Positions 22,642 through 34,200 of a stretch of 64,000 nucleotides of DNA are shown here, piece after piece (the first letter of the stretch is position 1; every line of letters starts with the position of its first letter). The stretch spans positions 17,205,636-17,269,635 of the forward strand of contig NC_050472.1 in the NCBI RefSeq assembly GCF_013373865.1, in the 5' to 3' direction. The stretch comes from Monomorium pharaonis. Taxonomy: Eukaryota > Arthropoda > Insecta > Hymenoptera > Formicidae. The notes beneath the pieces were generated by a model. That model saw only the letters and a list, made by a program, of their open reading frames with translations. It was not told the origin of the DNA and made no database searches. Both the position numbers and the translations under genes were made by a program.

Positions 22642-22848
22642 TTAAATTCTATAAGGCTGGACGTAACACACGGATTGACGGCAATTCGAGCAAGCCCGAT
22701 AATTCAACTTTTCAAGACAATCGGTTTGATGCTCCCTAATAGCACTGATTTCTTCTCTAATGTCCCACATATCAATCATACACTCGGCACAGAAGGCTAG
22801 AGCACCACCCATAAAATAACAGAAAAAATATTGCGTTGTTTGATACAT
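22642..22848 (-). CDS. hypothetical small frame, Cys-containing
   Basis: 68 codons starting MYQTTQYFFCYFMGGALAF, with pairs FCAEC and CSNC that could bind metal and a charged middle (DIREEISAIREHQTDCLEK). Upstream, in another frame, ISDSASYFSEGSTDHVKK follows a good acceptor (AAATTTTCAG near 22937). This suggests a broken exon of the same repeat that carries the split frame 22953/27899. Not recognised; could be chance. Confidence 0.25.
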   Translation of the reverse strand: MYQTTQYFFCYFMGGALAFCAECMIDMWDIREEISAIREHQTDCLEKLNYRACSNCRQSVCYVQPYRI

Positions 22849-23077
22849 TCGTTTAACGTAAGAAGATCCGTATGTGATACAAATTTCTTTACGTGGTCGG
22901 TAGAGCCTTCACTGAAATAACTCGCAGAATCACTAATGACTGAAAATTTGTCTTAATCGTTTATCATGTCCTCATAAAGATTTTCAAAATCATTCTCCAT
23001 GCTAACGTCTTCTTCCTCGTCAGAAACAATCATGATGCCTTTGTCGTCCGAAACAATCACGTCTTCGTTGTCAACAG

Positions 23078-23330
23078 TGTTGAGATAGATAAAAGAATGA
23101 TCAGAATTAATTCCCTTATAATCCTTTATTTTAGCTTACAACATGCTTGAGTACGGACTGAGACAAAAACAACCAACTTAGAAGAGGGACCCGATTAAAA
23201 CAAAGACACGAAAAAAGAACATAATAGAAGAAAGCACGCACGCGCATCAATCGTAACTCACAGTCCCTCCAAACGCAATACAGATGGCTCTTCATGTACA
23301 AGAAAATTACAAATGTACATACACTCAACA
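23078..23330 (-). repeat. Copia 3' LTR
   Basis: 253 bp. Differs from the 5' LTR by two compensating short indels (AATCC versus AATTAATTCC near 23120; AATACAG versus AG near 23280) and a few substitutions. Confidence 0.93.
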
Positions 23331-23379
23331 CGCCTCCTTACATTTGCATTTTCTTCAAATTAGCAAATTACATACATTA

Positions 23380-26300
23380 TTAGCTACTTCTTAATTTTAA
23401 CATTTCTCGGTATTTTATAAATTTGGTTTTATATAAACTTTTAGTGAATATATCGGCTATGTTATTTTCAGACTCAATTTTAATTATATCTATAATGCCC
23501 TTTTCATAGTGTTCATTTACATAGTGGTATTGTACTTCAATATGTTTTGAATTTTTGGTAAAATTACCATATTTCGCAATTGTTAATGCTCCTGAATTAT
23601 CCTCAAATATTTTTACAGGTTCTTTTATTTCAACATTAAAGATTTCTTTTAACATATTTCTTACAAAATTAACGTCAGTAACTGCCTCTGATAACGCTAC
23701 GTATTCGGCGAAGGTTGATGATTTTGTTACAGAACTTTGTTTGTGCGATTTCCAATATATTACATTGTTGAACATTCTGATAACATATCCGGTTGTAGAT
23801 TTTCTATCATTACAGTCTCCTGCCCAGTCGGCATCTACCATGCAATCTAGTATTTCAGCATTAATATTTTTGGTGTATATCAACTTTAATTGTTTAGTTT
23901 TGTATAAATATTTTAAAACTCGTAGCGCATACTTAAAATGGGTTTCATCATAACAATTTTGATATCTACTTAGATAGTTTACACTATAAGCAATGTCTGG
24001 TCTGGTACCCATGCTAACATATAATAGTTCGCCAATCAAATTTCTATACTTTATTTTCACATTTACTTCGTTCGCGGGCTATAACTTTAAATTAACTTCC
24101 ATAGGTGTATTGTACAGTTTCGCATGGTCTAAATTGTACTTTTGAGCTAAAGATTCTATGTACTTTTCTTGACTTAGGGTCATTATATTTCGTTCTGTAT
24201 CAGACTCAATATTTATACCAATATAGTTCCTAACTTTTCCTATATCTTTCATCTTAAAACGATTTGACAATTTTAATTTAACATCATTAATCTTATTCTG
24301 ATTCTTGCAACATATTAGCAAATCATCAACAAATAATAATACATAAGTTTGTTCTTTATCATTATTTTGTACGTACAGACAGTAGTCATAATTACTTAAA
24401 ATCTAACTTACTCATAAAATCATTTAAGCATTCGTACCATGCTCTTGGACTTTCTCTCAAACCGTATAAAGACTTTAACAACTTGTAGACTTTATTAGTA
24501 CCACACTTGTATCTTTCTGGCTGATTTACATACACTTCAGAAATGACTTGACCATTTAAGAAAGCTGTCTCTACATCCATTTGATCTATCAATAAATTAT
24601 TTTGACAACAATACGAGAGTAGTATTTTCATTGTTTGCATTTTGGCTACAGGTGAATAAACATTTTCTATCTGATCCTTTTGCTGAAAACCTCTCACAAC
24701 TAACCTAGCTTTATATGTTTTTTCATCTTTCTTTTTATAAATTCATTTTACATCTATTACAGTTTTATCTTGTGGCCTATCAATTAATTTCCATGTTTTA
24801 TTTTTTTTTAAACTTTCCATTTCAGAATTCATAGCCCTTTTCCAATTTTCAGATTTTTGAGATTCTATCGCCTCCTGAAATGTACTGGGTACAGTAGCAT
24901 CGCAATAGTTTACATATATAAAATTAGTTACGTAGTCATCATTAAAATATTTACTGTTAGTTTTTTTATTTCATGTAGAACGTCTGATTTCTGATTTGTC
25001 ACGCATTGTTTTATAACCTACTTTATTACTTTTACATTTGGAATTTTTATTCTTAGAGTCTTCTGCGATTATTGTTCCTTTAAGTGGATCGAGTTTTTCA
25101 CTAGAGTCAGATTCTAAACTTTGATAGTCATCTTCATCACTTTCACTGTCGCTCGCTTTATTACTACAGTTGCTACTTATATCGTTCTCATCCTCGTCAT
25201 TATTAGATAGACCTATACATTTTACCCCTTCTTCAATCACATCTACATGCCTCGCATTAATGATTCTGTTATTAATTAGAACTCTATATCCTGTTTCTGT
25301 ATAGCCTAACAATACTCCTAATCTTGCTTTATCATCCCACTTAGATTTTCTTAATTGCTCTGGTATTCTAACAAATACTCTACTTTCATAGACTTTTAGA
25401 TACTTTACATTAGGTTTTTTATTAAAAAATATTTCGTACGGTGATTTTCTATCTATTGTGTTAGCTAAGGTTCGATTTTTTAGATACGCAGCAGCTTTCA
25501 CAACTTCAGGCCAGAAAATTTTATTTACTTTTGCTTCTTTTAGCAAACACCGAGCTGTCTTCATAATAGACCTATTATATCGTTCCGCTACTCCATTTAA
25601 TTCATGAACATAAGGTGGGCATGGAATGATGTAAATCCCCCTTTTTTTAATAAAGTTGTAAACATTGGGATTTAGATACTCTTTACCATTGTCGCAAACT
25701 ACATTTTTAACTCTTTTTCCTGTCATATTTTCTACTAGGTTTACATAATCAACAAAGCAGTTATACACTTCGGACTTTGTTTTGATGCAATCAATTTTAG
25801 TTAACTTGCTGTAGTCATCTATAAACATTAAAAAATATTTTTTACCGTTATTTCCTACTGTTGGGTGAGGCCCATTTACATCGGTATGTATAACTTCCAA
25901 AATAGCTTTTGTTTTACTCCTATTATTTTCAAAAGGTAAATTTGTCATTTTACTTTCTATGCAAATAGCGCATCTTATGTGCTCTGATTCTAATTCTTTA
26001 GGTAAACCAATCAATAATTCATTCTTACACAATTTGTTTAAATAGTAGAAATTTACATGACCCAATGCACGATGCCATTTCTCTTTCAAAGTCATATTAA
26101 CATTTTTAACTGTATTGACACTCACCTCTTTATTTTGATTGTCTTTGATGAAACTTGTCATATGATACAGATTTCCTTCCTTTTTTGCTATAGCTATTAA
26201 TTTTTTATATTGATTATAAATTTTTGAATCATTACCATAAGAAACTATTTTGTTCTGTTGTGTAACTTTAGAATAACTAATTAAATTTTGTTTCATATCC

Positions 26301-27420
26301 TTAACATAAAATACGTTATACAACGTTATTTCGCTACTTTGATCTAAGACTTGAAATATTGCATTTATTCTACCCACTTTTGTCGCTTTTAGTCCGTCTC
26401 CTAATTTGACATCTACGCTTTTTTTTAATACGTCATACTCATCAAAAACAGAATCATCGTTAACTATGTGATCTGTACATCCGCTATCTAAAATCCAATT
26501 AATTTGATTTTGCCGGCTTGTGCTTGTTTTTTTGTTATCTAACTGTGAGGTGTTTACTTCCGTGGTGAATGCATTTCCTTGAGTGCTGTGCTGCCCTCGT
26601 TGACTCCATGAAGAATTCGATGCTCCTCTGTTGTTGTTCCTTCCTCGACCATAACCTCCTCGCTGATAGCCTCTTCCATAGCTTCGCTGATTGCCTCCTC
26701 TTCCTTGAGTGAAACCGCGACCTCGTACATGTCCCCTCAGCGCCGCTCCTTGGCTGCACTCTGCCTGTTTGTGTCCAGTCTTGCCGCACGCGTAACATTT
26801 TCCTCTCATATCTGACGAAAAAACACTAGAACTTTGCTGAGTCTGATCCTGGTTGTTTTTTTCTTCAATGGATTTTAATTTAATTTTTGATTTTAGATAC
26901 TCGACTGTTCGTTCTTGATTCGGTAAAACATCAATCAAATCTCCAATGTAACTGTGTGAAGATGGTAACGCTTTCAACATATAACGCAGTTTTTCCTGTT
27001 CTGTTATTGTTCCTCCTGCCGCTTTCAGTTCGTTTGTCGCCTTCTCAAACTCGTCGAAGAAAGACGTCACATCCGTAAAATCTTTCAATTTCACTCCTTC
27101 CAGCTTGTTTCGGCATACGATTTGCAACGCTGTTGATTCTTTCAAGTACATCTCGTCAAATTTTTTCATTATTTTGTACGCAGAGTTGAGATCTCCGACG
27201 TACTCAAGTTGCTTATTTGATATAGAGCTGTATATAAAATTCGTTGCCTTAATGTCGGCGTGATTTCAATCGTCATCTTTATTCTCTTGCGTTTTTTCTC
27301 GCATAACTGGGTCTTTGCACTTCTTTAATTCAAAAAATTCAGTATTCGCTTCTTCCAGTTAACATAGTCAGCACCATCGAAAATAGGGATTAATATATCA
27401 TCTACTTTTACGTATGCCAT
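23380..27420 (-). pseudogene. Copia gag-pol polyprotein, inactivated
   Basis: Start ATG at 27420 (MAYVKVDDILIPIFDGADYV). A 1-base loss in a T run near 27325 and a stop near 27268 break gag. A long open block 27169-24971 holds the gag CCHC knuckle (CYACGKTGHKQAEC), protease (WILDSGCTDHI), the integrase zinc region (HRALGHVNFYYLNKL..CAICIESK) and the catalytic core (VIHTDVNGPH, VVCDNGKEYL, NGVAERYNRS). After a stop at 24971: RT (QMDVETAFLNG near 24580), a further break, then RNase H 24060-23380 (DIAYSVNYLSRYQ, DADWAGDCNDRKSTTGY, FTKNSKHIEVQYHYV). Domain order protease-integrase-RT-RNase H is diagnostic of Copia. At least four lesions. Confidence 0.9.
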
Positions 27421-27535
27421 GGTCCTGGTTTGCCTTTGCGTCGTACACGTGCAACAGACTTGAAACTTTTCTTTTACTCAACTTTCTCGATTTATATTAG
27501 CTACCTTATTTATTAGCAACCACGCTCTGCTACCA

Positions 27536-27788
27536 TGTTGAGATAGATAAAAGAATGATCAGAATTAATTCCCTTATAATTAATTCCTTTATTGTAGCTT
27601 ACAACATGCTTGAGTACGGACTGAGACAAAAACGACTAACTTAGAAGAGGGACCCGATTAAGACAAAGACACGAAAAAAGAACATAATAGAAGAAAGCAC
27701 GCACGCGCATCAATCGTAACTCACAGTCCCTCCAAACGCAGATGGCTCTTCATGTACAAGAAAATTACAAATGTACATACACTCAACA
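27536..27788 (-). repeat. Copia 5' LTR
   Basis: 253 bp, ends CTCAACA at 27788 and TGTTGAG at 27536. Followed on the minus strand by the primer-site motif TGGTAGCAGAGCGTGG. Confidence 0.93.
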
Positions 27789-27819
27789 AACAGAATTAGC
27801 CGTATTCACAATACTTACC

Positions 27820-28010
27820 AGGGAACTGACGAAAGTGTCCGTCACCGATTTTAATGCGCTTTGAATATGTTGTAGAACATAAAAAAGTATTAGATCCATA
27901 TTTTTTTTAGCGGCGTATTTCCACGTTTGGAGGTTGAAACCACCCCTTGAAAATAATGCATTTTTTTTGTTTCTGGCGAATATCTTTGAAAATATAAGGT
28001 CTATGTTTTA
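27820..28010 (-). repeat. dispersed repeat, copy 1
   Basis: About 190 bp similar to 43,640-43,890 in inverted orientation. Shared blocks include AACATAAAAAA, TTAGATCCATATTTTTTTTA and GGTTGAAACCACCCCT. It contains the start of the 76-codon frame. Confidence 0.75.
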
Positions 28011-28136
28011 TTTGCATAATTATATTATTAACAATATATACACATAGCACACTTTGATAATAAAAATAATATAATTTAATTTAATTTAATAACAATATTA
28101 GTACATTATTTCTAACCGACCGTAATATGTTAAACA

Positions 28137-28460
28137 TATCAATGAGTTTTTTAAAAATTGCCTCACGGTCTACATCGGATTTTAGTGATGTTATTATTAA
28201 ATTTAATTTTAATTTTTCGGCTGAGGTGTTATTTTTCGCAATAAATTAATTTACAGTTTTTAGGGACAGGTGAGAAGGGGGGATTATAAGATGCTCTCGA
28301 GCATTAAAATTTAGCTTGTTTACTGCGTCTTAAGTCTTACGAACTCTGTCGGCGCGCAGTTTAAATAAAAAAAAAGCTAAGAAAAATTAAAATTAAATTT
28401 AATAATAACATCACTAAAATCCGATGTAGACCGTGAGGCGATTTTTAAAAATTTATTGAT
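28137..28460. mobile_element. palindromic MITE with about 80-bp inverted repeats
   Basis: 28137-28220 and 28377-28460 are near-perfect reverse complements (TCACGGTCTACATCGGATTT; ATTAAATTTAATTTTAATTT). Spacer about 155 bp, including a G-rich stretch near 28270. Target duplication not resolved in the AT-rich flank. 28461-28726 is AT-rich with nothing else seen. Confidence 0.85.
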
Positions 28461-29288
28461 TAATTTAATAAGTTTGAAATATTAATTAAAAAATATTATG
28501 AAATAAAAATTAAAAAAAGAATAAAGAAAAAGGGAAAAGAGGTTGGAATAATTATTACAAACATAATTTTATACAAATAAAAATTTTTATCAGACAGAAG
28601 TAAAAGAATATTAATATTTGTTGCATGGGTAAAGAAAACTGCTAAAATCTTACCAGTGTTAAAAATATAGAAACACATCTTTTTCAAAGAAATCGATACA
28701 GAATTTATTTATAAATGTCTTCAAATTTATGGCACATATTCATTACAAAGATAATGTTCATGGAAAAAATGTGTTATACAAAGCAATTTTCTACACCAAG
28801 AACAAGTTATTATGGCTATTTCGTCACAAAGATCGCATTTTATTTAAAAATTTTTTTTAAAACAAAAGTCTACTGGTGTTTCAAATTCTGTCGGTATAAT
28901 CTACAGGTATATCATCGTATACATTCTGTACGTATCCACTTTTAGTCCACGCATATTTAAATACATTTTGAAATCTGGGCGACGAGAATTGATGGTGTGT
29001 TAATGACTGTAATTTCAAGATATTATTTTTATTATGAAGATCTAAAGCCAGATCCAACAATATAATAGTATCAGAAAAGTATTTAATAAAATTCTTTCAC
29101 AACCAAAATCCGTATACGTCTAATGGTTGCATTTTTTCCGTTGTACCGGTCGGAATAGTTAGGAAAACAATATCTGTTGCAGAATCTTGTTTAATCTTGT
29201 TAGTTTCTAAAATTATGTTATAACAATATTCACTTCACGAATCTAACAACAATACTGATTGTGGCCCGACATTCGGAAAAAATACTTT

Positions 29289-30175
29289 TGTAACAAACCG
29301 CCTTTTTTTTCGGTGACCAACGACCGCGACCGGTCTGACCGACTACCCGCCAGACCGCGATATGGGCATCGGCCCAATAATAAATCTTAAGAGTAGGCGA
29401 CCGAGACAACGACCGTCTCGACGATCTCGATCCTCCCGCCAGCATCCCGCTCGGCGAAAGGTGGAGGACGGAGAAGCCCGAAGACCCCCGAAGGTCCACG
29501 AACCTCCGTCGAGAGCGGTATAAAAGATCGCCTCGACGGAGGAACAGTCACTTCTCGTTTATCCGGTGCCCGAGCTTTTCCCGATCCGCTCGGACACCAC
29601 GAGAAGAGCGAACGCAGATTAGGGTAGAGCGTGCTCCGCCTTAGCCGAGAGTTCTCGGCTACGTTCGCGAAGAAGAAAACACGTCCTAGACTCCGAACCA
29701 GCAAAGTCGAGGGTGGAGTGTTCTCCGCCTTCGCCAAAGGTTCTTGGCCGCCGGTTCCATCCTCTCCTGACACGGTATATAACAAACGGGGTAGAGTGTT
29801 CTTCGCCTCGCCCGAGTCTTCTCGGGATACCGTGACCAATTCGGCAAAACCCTACCCGTTTTCCGAGAAACGCAATCACGCGCGCCGCGCACCACAACGG
29901 CCCGAAAACGATCACGCGCTCACCTCGAGACCCCGCCGCCACCGCGTCTCGTCAAGCTCGCCCGACCGCACAGCTGACGCCGCGAGCACGCGCGCACCGC
30001 CGCAAGGAATATCTCGCCGCGGTACACTGTAAATAATTGTAAATAGATGTACAGATACCTTTCGACACAACATATATTTAATTATTATTAGAACGTACGC
30101 TTTTCGCTGTTTCTGCGGCCTTTCCTGCCCTAGTTCCCGATAAACTTGCCCGCGCAGGGAAACACGGTTGTTACA
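29289..30175 (+). repeat. Gypsy 5' LTR, 887 bp
   Basis: TATA box GGTATAAAAG near 29517-29526. The LTR ends ACGGTTGTTACA. The two LTRs differ at single bases, for example AAGG/GAGG near 29491 and TTGTTACA/CTGTTACA at the end. Confidence 0.95.
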
Positions 30176-30178
30176 ATT

Positions 30179-30196
30179 TGGCGCCCGAACAGGGAC
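30179..30196 (+). promoter_or_regulatory. primer-binding site matching tRNA-Lys 3' end
   Basis: TGGCGCCCGAACAGGGAC, 3 bases after the LTR. This 18-mer is the complement of the 3' end of the lysine tRNA used by many retroelements (established knowledge). Confidence 0.85.
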
Positions 30197-30251
30197 CGAT
30201 AGAAACGTACCGGGAAGCAGCGAAACCGTCGTACTACGCTCCTGCCACTCG

Positions 30252-31211
30252 ATGCCGAAGCAGTGGATATATAACGCGTCCAAAGACGAACTAAAAGATA
30301 TACTCGCGAAAACCGGCCTGGAAACACACGGAACGTTAGATGACCTACGACGCCGATTAAGCCAATTCGTGACACTCCACCCCGAGAGATTCACCAATAT
30401 GTCCGTCCCCCCGGGACCATCTTCGGACGTACCGCACGTCACGGTAATTCCCCCCGAAGAAGACCCCTCCGCGGAATCACAGGCAAAAGCCATGAATCAA
30501 ATTCGAAAATGGGGATGCCACTTCGAGGGCAAGGACCCGATGTCATTCCTAGAGCGAGTAGAAGAGCTAAAAACAGAGTACGGGTACAGCGACCAGCAAC
30601 TGCTACGAGGGCTCCCCGAATTATTGAAAGGGGAGGCCCTCCTGTGGCTCCGAAATAACCGCCAAAACTGGGAAAGGTGGGATGAATTTATAACTGAATT
30701 CCGCGAATATTATTTGCCACGCCGCTACCTCACGCAGCTCCGTCGCGAAATCCAGGCGCGAATGCAAAAACCCGGGGAGAAATACCGTAAATACGCCACT
30801 GAAATATTAACAATGATGCGACGCGCGGGGGGGTATACGGTCGTCGACCAGCTGGACATATTGTACGAGAATATGGAGCCACGGTATAAGCTATACGTGC
30901 GCCGCGACGGTATCGTTCGCGTAAATGAATTATTACGGCACGCGGAAGACTTCGAGGTACTAGACGAGCAATGCCGATCGCGGCAAGCGACACCGCGGAG
31001 CCCCGTGACCGCCGCCACCACATACGACAAAACCGAGTGCTGCTGGCGCTGCAAGCAGCGGGGGCACACTCGGTTTGATTGCCGCCGTATACCGAAAAAA
31101 TTCTGCTCGCAATGCGGCAGGGATGGCGTCTTTACGAGGGATTGCCACCCCCCGCCGGGAAACGCCGCCAGGGCCGAGGAAAGCGCGACCGCGCCCCGTC
31201 CCTCCGAATAG
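30252..31211 (+). CDS. gag: Gypsy gag protein, 319 aa
   Basis: Start chosen at 30252 (MPKQWIYNASKDELKDILAK): an in-frame upstream Met at 30168 lies inside the LTR. Residues about 8-40 look like a SAP-type motif (KDELKDILAK..GTLDDLRRRLSQF). About 85-235 is the retrotransposon gag core (CHFEGKDPMSFLERVEELK; GEALLWLRNN; WDEFITEFREYYLP). Near the C-terminus are one good zinc knuckle (CWRCKQRGHTRFDC) and a second, CSQCGRDGVFTRDC, in which the expected His is Val. It would form the particle and bind RNA in the cytoplasm. Overlaps pol by 133 bases in the -1 frame. Confidence 0.92.
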   Translation: MPKQWIYNASKDELKDILAKTGLETHGTLDDLRRRLSQFVTLHPERFTNMSVPPGPSSDVPHVTVIPPEEDPSAESQAKAMNQIRKWGCHFEGKDPMSFLERVEELKTEYGYSDQQLLRGLPELLKGEALLWLRNNRQNWERWDEFITEFREYYLPRRYLTQLRREIQARMQKPGEKYRKYATEILTMMRRAGGYTVVDQLDILYENMEPRYKLYVRRDGIVRVNELLRHAEDFEVLDEQCRSRQATPRSPVTAATTYDKTECCWRCKQRGHTRFDCRRIPKKFCSQCGRDGVFTRDCHPPPGNAARAEESATAPRPSE

Positions 31212-34200
31212 TCTATAAACCGCGGCCGCACCTACCGATTCGAATACGCGGTCGGGCTTTTCTCGCGTTACTGGACACCGGATCTGAGGCATCGTTCGTG
31301 AGCTCCCATACCGCCGCGCAACTACGAAACACCGGGCTGACAGCGAAAACCGCCGCCGGTCGAGTACACCTGGCGGACGGGTCGAGCACCGAGATTGTCG
31401 GGTACATGACCCTACCGATCGCAGTAAACGGTCGAGTGATCCTGCACGACCTCCAGATTATGACTGGACTCGACGCCGAAGTTCTAATCGGCGTCGACCT
31501 CTGGGCCCGCCTGCGCCAGGCGATTCCTCCGCCACCGATACGGCGCGCCGCCGCGGTCTCACCGAAGCTTCTCTCCGCGTCTAATTGCCGCGACCTTACG
31601 CCTACCGAAGAAGGGCAGCTGCGGGAGTTTTTGGATACCGAACTGCCATTGTTCGAGGACGTACACGGACCTACCGACCGCGTTCAGCATACGATACGCG
31701 TAAAAGATCATCCGCCAATAAAACAACGGTACCGACCACGCAACCCGGCTATGCAATCGATCATCGACGCCGAAGTAGAAGAAATGCTACGGGAAGGAGT
31801 TATAGAGCCCTCGCGTAGCCCCTGGAGCTCGCCTATCGTCATCGTGCGAAAGAAGGACGGAAAGCCGCGGTTCTGCGTGGACTTCCGCCGAGTGAACGAA
31901 GTAACCGAAGCCGACGCGTACCCGCTACCACAGATTTCCGCGACACTGGACAAATTGCGCGGGGCGCGATACCTAACGACGATAGACCTAAAAAACGGGT
32001 ACTGGCAGGTGCCGCTCGATCCCGCCAGTCGGCCGATCACTGCATTTACCGTGCCGGGAAAGGGACTCTTACAATTCCGGGTAATGCCGTTCGGGCTACA
32101 CTCCGCTCCCGCGACATTTCAGCGCTTGCTGGACGCGGTTCTGGGGCCCGAACTCGAGCCGCACGTATTTGTATACCTGGACGATATTATAATCGTCAAC
32201 GACTCATTTGCTGAACACCTACAGACGCTGCACGAGGTATTCCGGCGACTGCGCGAGGCCCGCCTCCGACTAAACCCCGCGAAATGCAAGTTTGGCGTAA
32301 ATCGACTGACGTACCTCGGACACGTGGTTGACCGCGACGGGATACGAACCGATCCCGAGAAGACCGACGCGATCACTCGATGGGAACCTCCGAAAACCGT
32401 CCGGCAAGTACGGCAATTTCTCGGAATCGCCTTGTGGTACCGGCGCTTCATCAAAGACTTCGCCACGATCGCCGCCCCGTTAACCGCATTGACACGTAAA
32501 AAGGCATCGTGGCAATGGGGAACCGAACAAGATACCGCCTTTAACGAATTAAAACGCACGTTGACCACCGCGCCGATATTAGCCTGTCCCGATTTTACCC
32601 GTCAGTTCGTATTGCAAACGGATGCGAGCGCGTCGGGTTTGGGCGCGGTCCTCACGCAGAACTTTCCCGAGGGAGAACGGGTGATCGCATACGCCAGCCG
32701 GACCCTCAACGCGGCTGAACGTAATTATAGTGCCACCGAGCTCGAGTGCCTCGCGGTCGTATGGGGCATAAGACGCATGCGCTGCTACCTCGAAGGTTAC
32801 CACTTCAAGGTCGTTACAGACCACCAGTCACTACGCTGGCTGAGGACGCTCGACTCACCGGCTGGGCGACTCGGCCGATGGGCTTTCGAGCTCCAGCAAT
32901 TCAGCTTCGAGGTACAGTATCGTAAGGGATCCCTAAACCGAGTAGCCGACGCGCTCTCCCGCCAGACCACCGTAAGCGCCATCGTCCTCCCAAAATGTCC
33001 GTGGTACCGGCGCATGTGGCAAACAGTCAAGCAAACACCCCAAGATGCACCCGACTTCCGGATCGAAGGGGGCCGGCTTCGGAGGCATGTCCTGCACACG
33101 CTAGACTTCCGAGACACGCCCCCGGAGACGCAGTGGAAAGAATGCGTACCGGCCGGGAAACGCGAGGAACTCCTGCACCGATACCACGACCAGCCGACCG
33201 CGGGGCACCTCGGCATCGCGAAAACTATTACCCGTATCGCGGAGTTTTACTATTGGCCCGGCATGTTCGGCGAGATCGCGCGTTACGTACGTCGGTGCCC
33301 CGAGTGCCTCGCGCACAAACCTGCCCAGGTACGACCCGCAGGTTTCCTGCACCCCACCGCCGTCACCAGGCCATGGCAACAAGTAGCCATAGACCTGGTC
33401 GGACCCTTGCCACGTACTACGAGGGGACATACGTGGATCCTAACAATGCAGGATCGATTTACAAAATGGTTAGAAGCTCGCACACTGCGACGCGCGACCG
33501 CGAAAAACGTAGTAGAAAAACTTACGGGGGCAGTCATATTACAACACGGGTGTCCGGAAGAAATACTGTCGGACAACGGCACCCAGCTGCGGTCATCCCA
33601 ACTCAAAGACCTACTTGCCGGAAACGGCATCCGTCACCGCCTTACGCCGGCCTATGCACCCCACTGCAATCCCGTCGAGAGAACCAACCGGGTCCTGAAA
33701 ACAATGATCTCACAGTACGTCCGGCGAAATCACCGCGCTTGGGACGAGCATATTGGTAAACTCCAATTCGCATACAATACCGCAAAGCATGACGCCACCG
33801 GGTATACACCGGCGTATCTCATGTACGGGCGCGAGCTTAGGCGGCCGACCGAGCCCCGCACCGAAACCGAACGGCCACGTCCTCACGCGCTGCAGAAACG
33901 ACTCCGAGAAACACACGAATTCGTACGCATACAGAACGCGCGTGCCTTTCAGCGGCAGGAAAAATATTATAACTTGCGCCGCCGCAATTGGCAACCAAAA
34001 CTAGGGGAATGGGTATGGAAGCGCGACCACCCCCTCTCAAAGCGCGCCGAGGCCTTCAATGCGAAATTAGCCCCAAAATTTATCGGACCCTTAGAGGTCC
34101 GCCGCATTATCTCACCCGTAATTGTCGACCTACGCAGTAAAGGGGGAAAATGGTATCGACACACACACGTACAGGACCTGAAGGCCACCGATTCCCATCC

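Larger units (their letters stand above)
23078..27788 (-). mobile_element. complete Copia (Ty1/copia) element, 4,711 bp
   Basis: Two 253-bp LTRs (23078-23330, 27536-27788) with ends TGTTGAG/CTCAACA and a perfect 5-bp duplication AACAG (23073-23077, 27789-27793). Next to the 5' LTR on the minus strand is TGGTAGCAGAGC, the usual Copia primer site. A purine-rich tract (AAGGAGGCG) precedes the 3' LTR. LTRs are nearly identical apart from a few substitutions and small indels, so insertion was fairly recent, but the gag-pol frame carries several breaks. Confidence 0.93.
22953..27899 (-). pseudogene. 76-codon frame split by the Copia insertion
   Basis: Exon-like part one, 27899-27789: MDLILFYVLQHIQSALKSVT and on to NTANSV. 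Part two, 23072-22953: DNEDVIVSDDKGIMIVSDEE and on to EDMIND, stop. With Copia (23078-27788) and one AACAG removed, the two read through as 76 codons with no stop, hydrophobic at the N-terminus and very acidic at the C-terminus. The N-terminal half is recognisable, with changes, at 43,790-43,880, so this belongs to a dispersed repeat. Function unknown. Confidence 0.45.

Noticed and set aside
24050..24400. Introns in the Copia pol explaining the frame breaks
   Set aside because: No GT-AG pairs fit the domain gaps; the missing residues are short, consistent with simple frameshifts and stops.
28496..28687. 63-codon hydrophobic minus frame
   Set aside because: Low-complexity AT-rich translation (Phe/Ile/Leu).
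29387..30032. Minus and plus frames of 90-190 codons in both 887-bp LTRs (also 34996-35641)
   Set aside because: Present identically in both LTRs and not related to any gene; shadows of GC-rich LTR sequence.
32995..33759. 254-codon plus frame inside Gypsy pol
   Set aside because: Different frame from integrase, which has all catalytic motifs; an overlap artefact.
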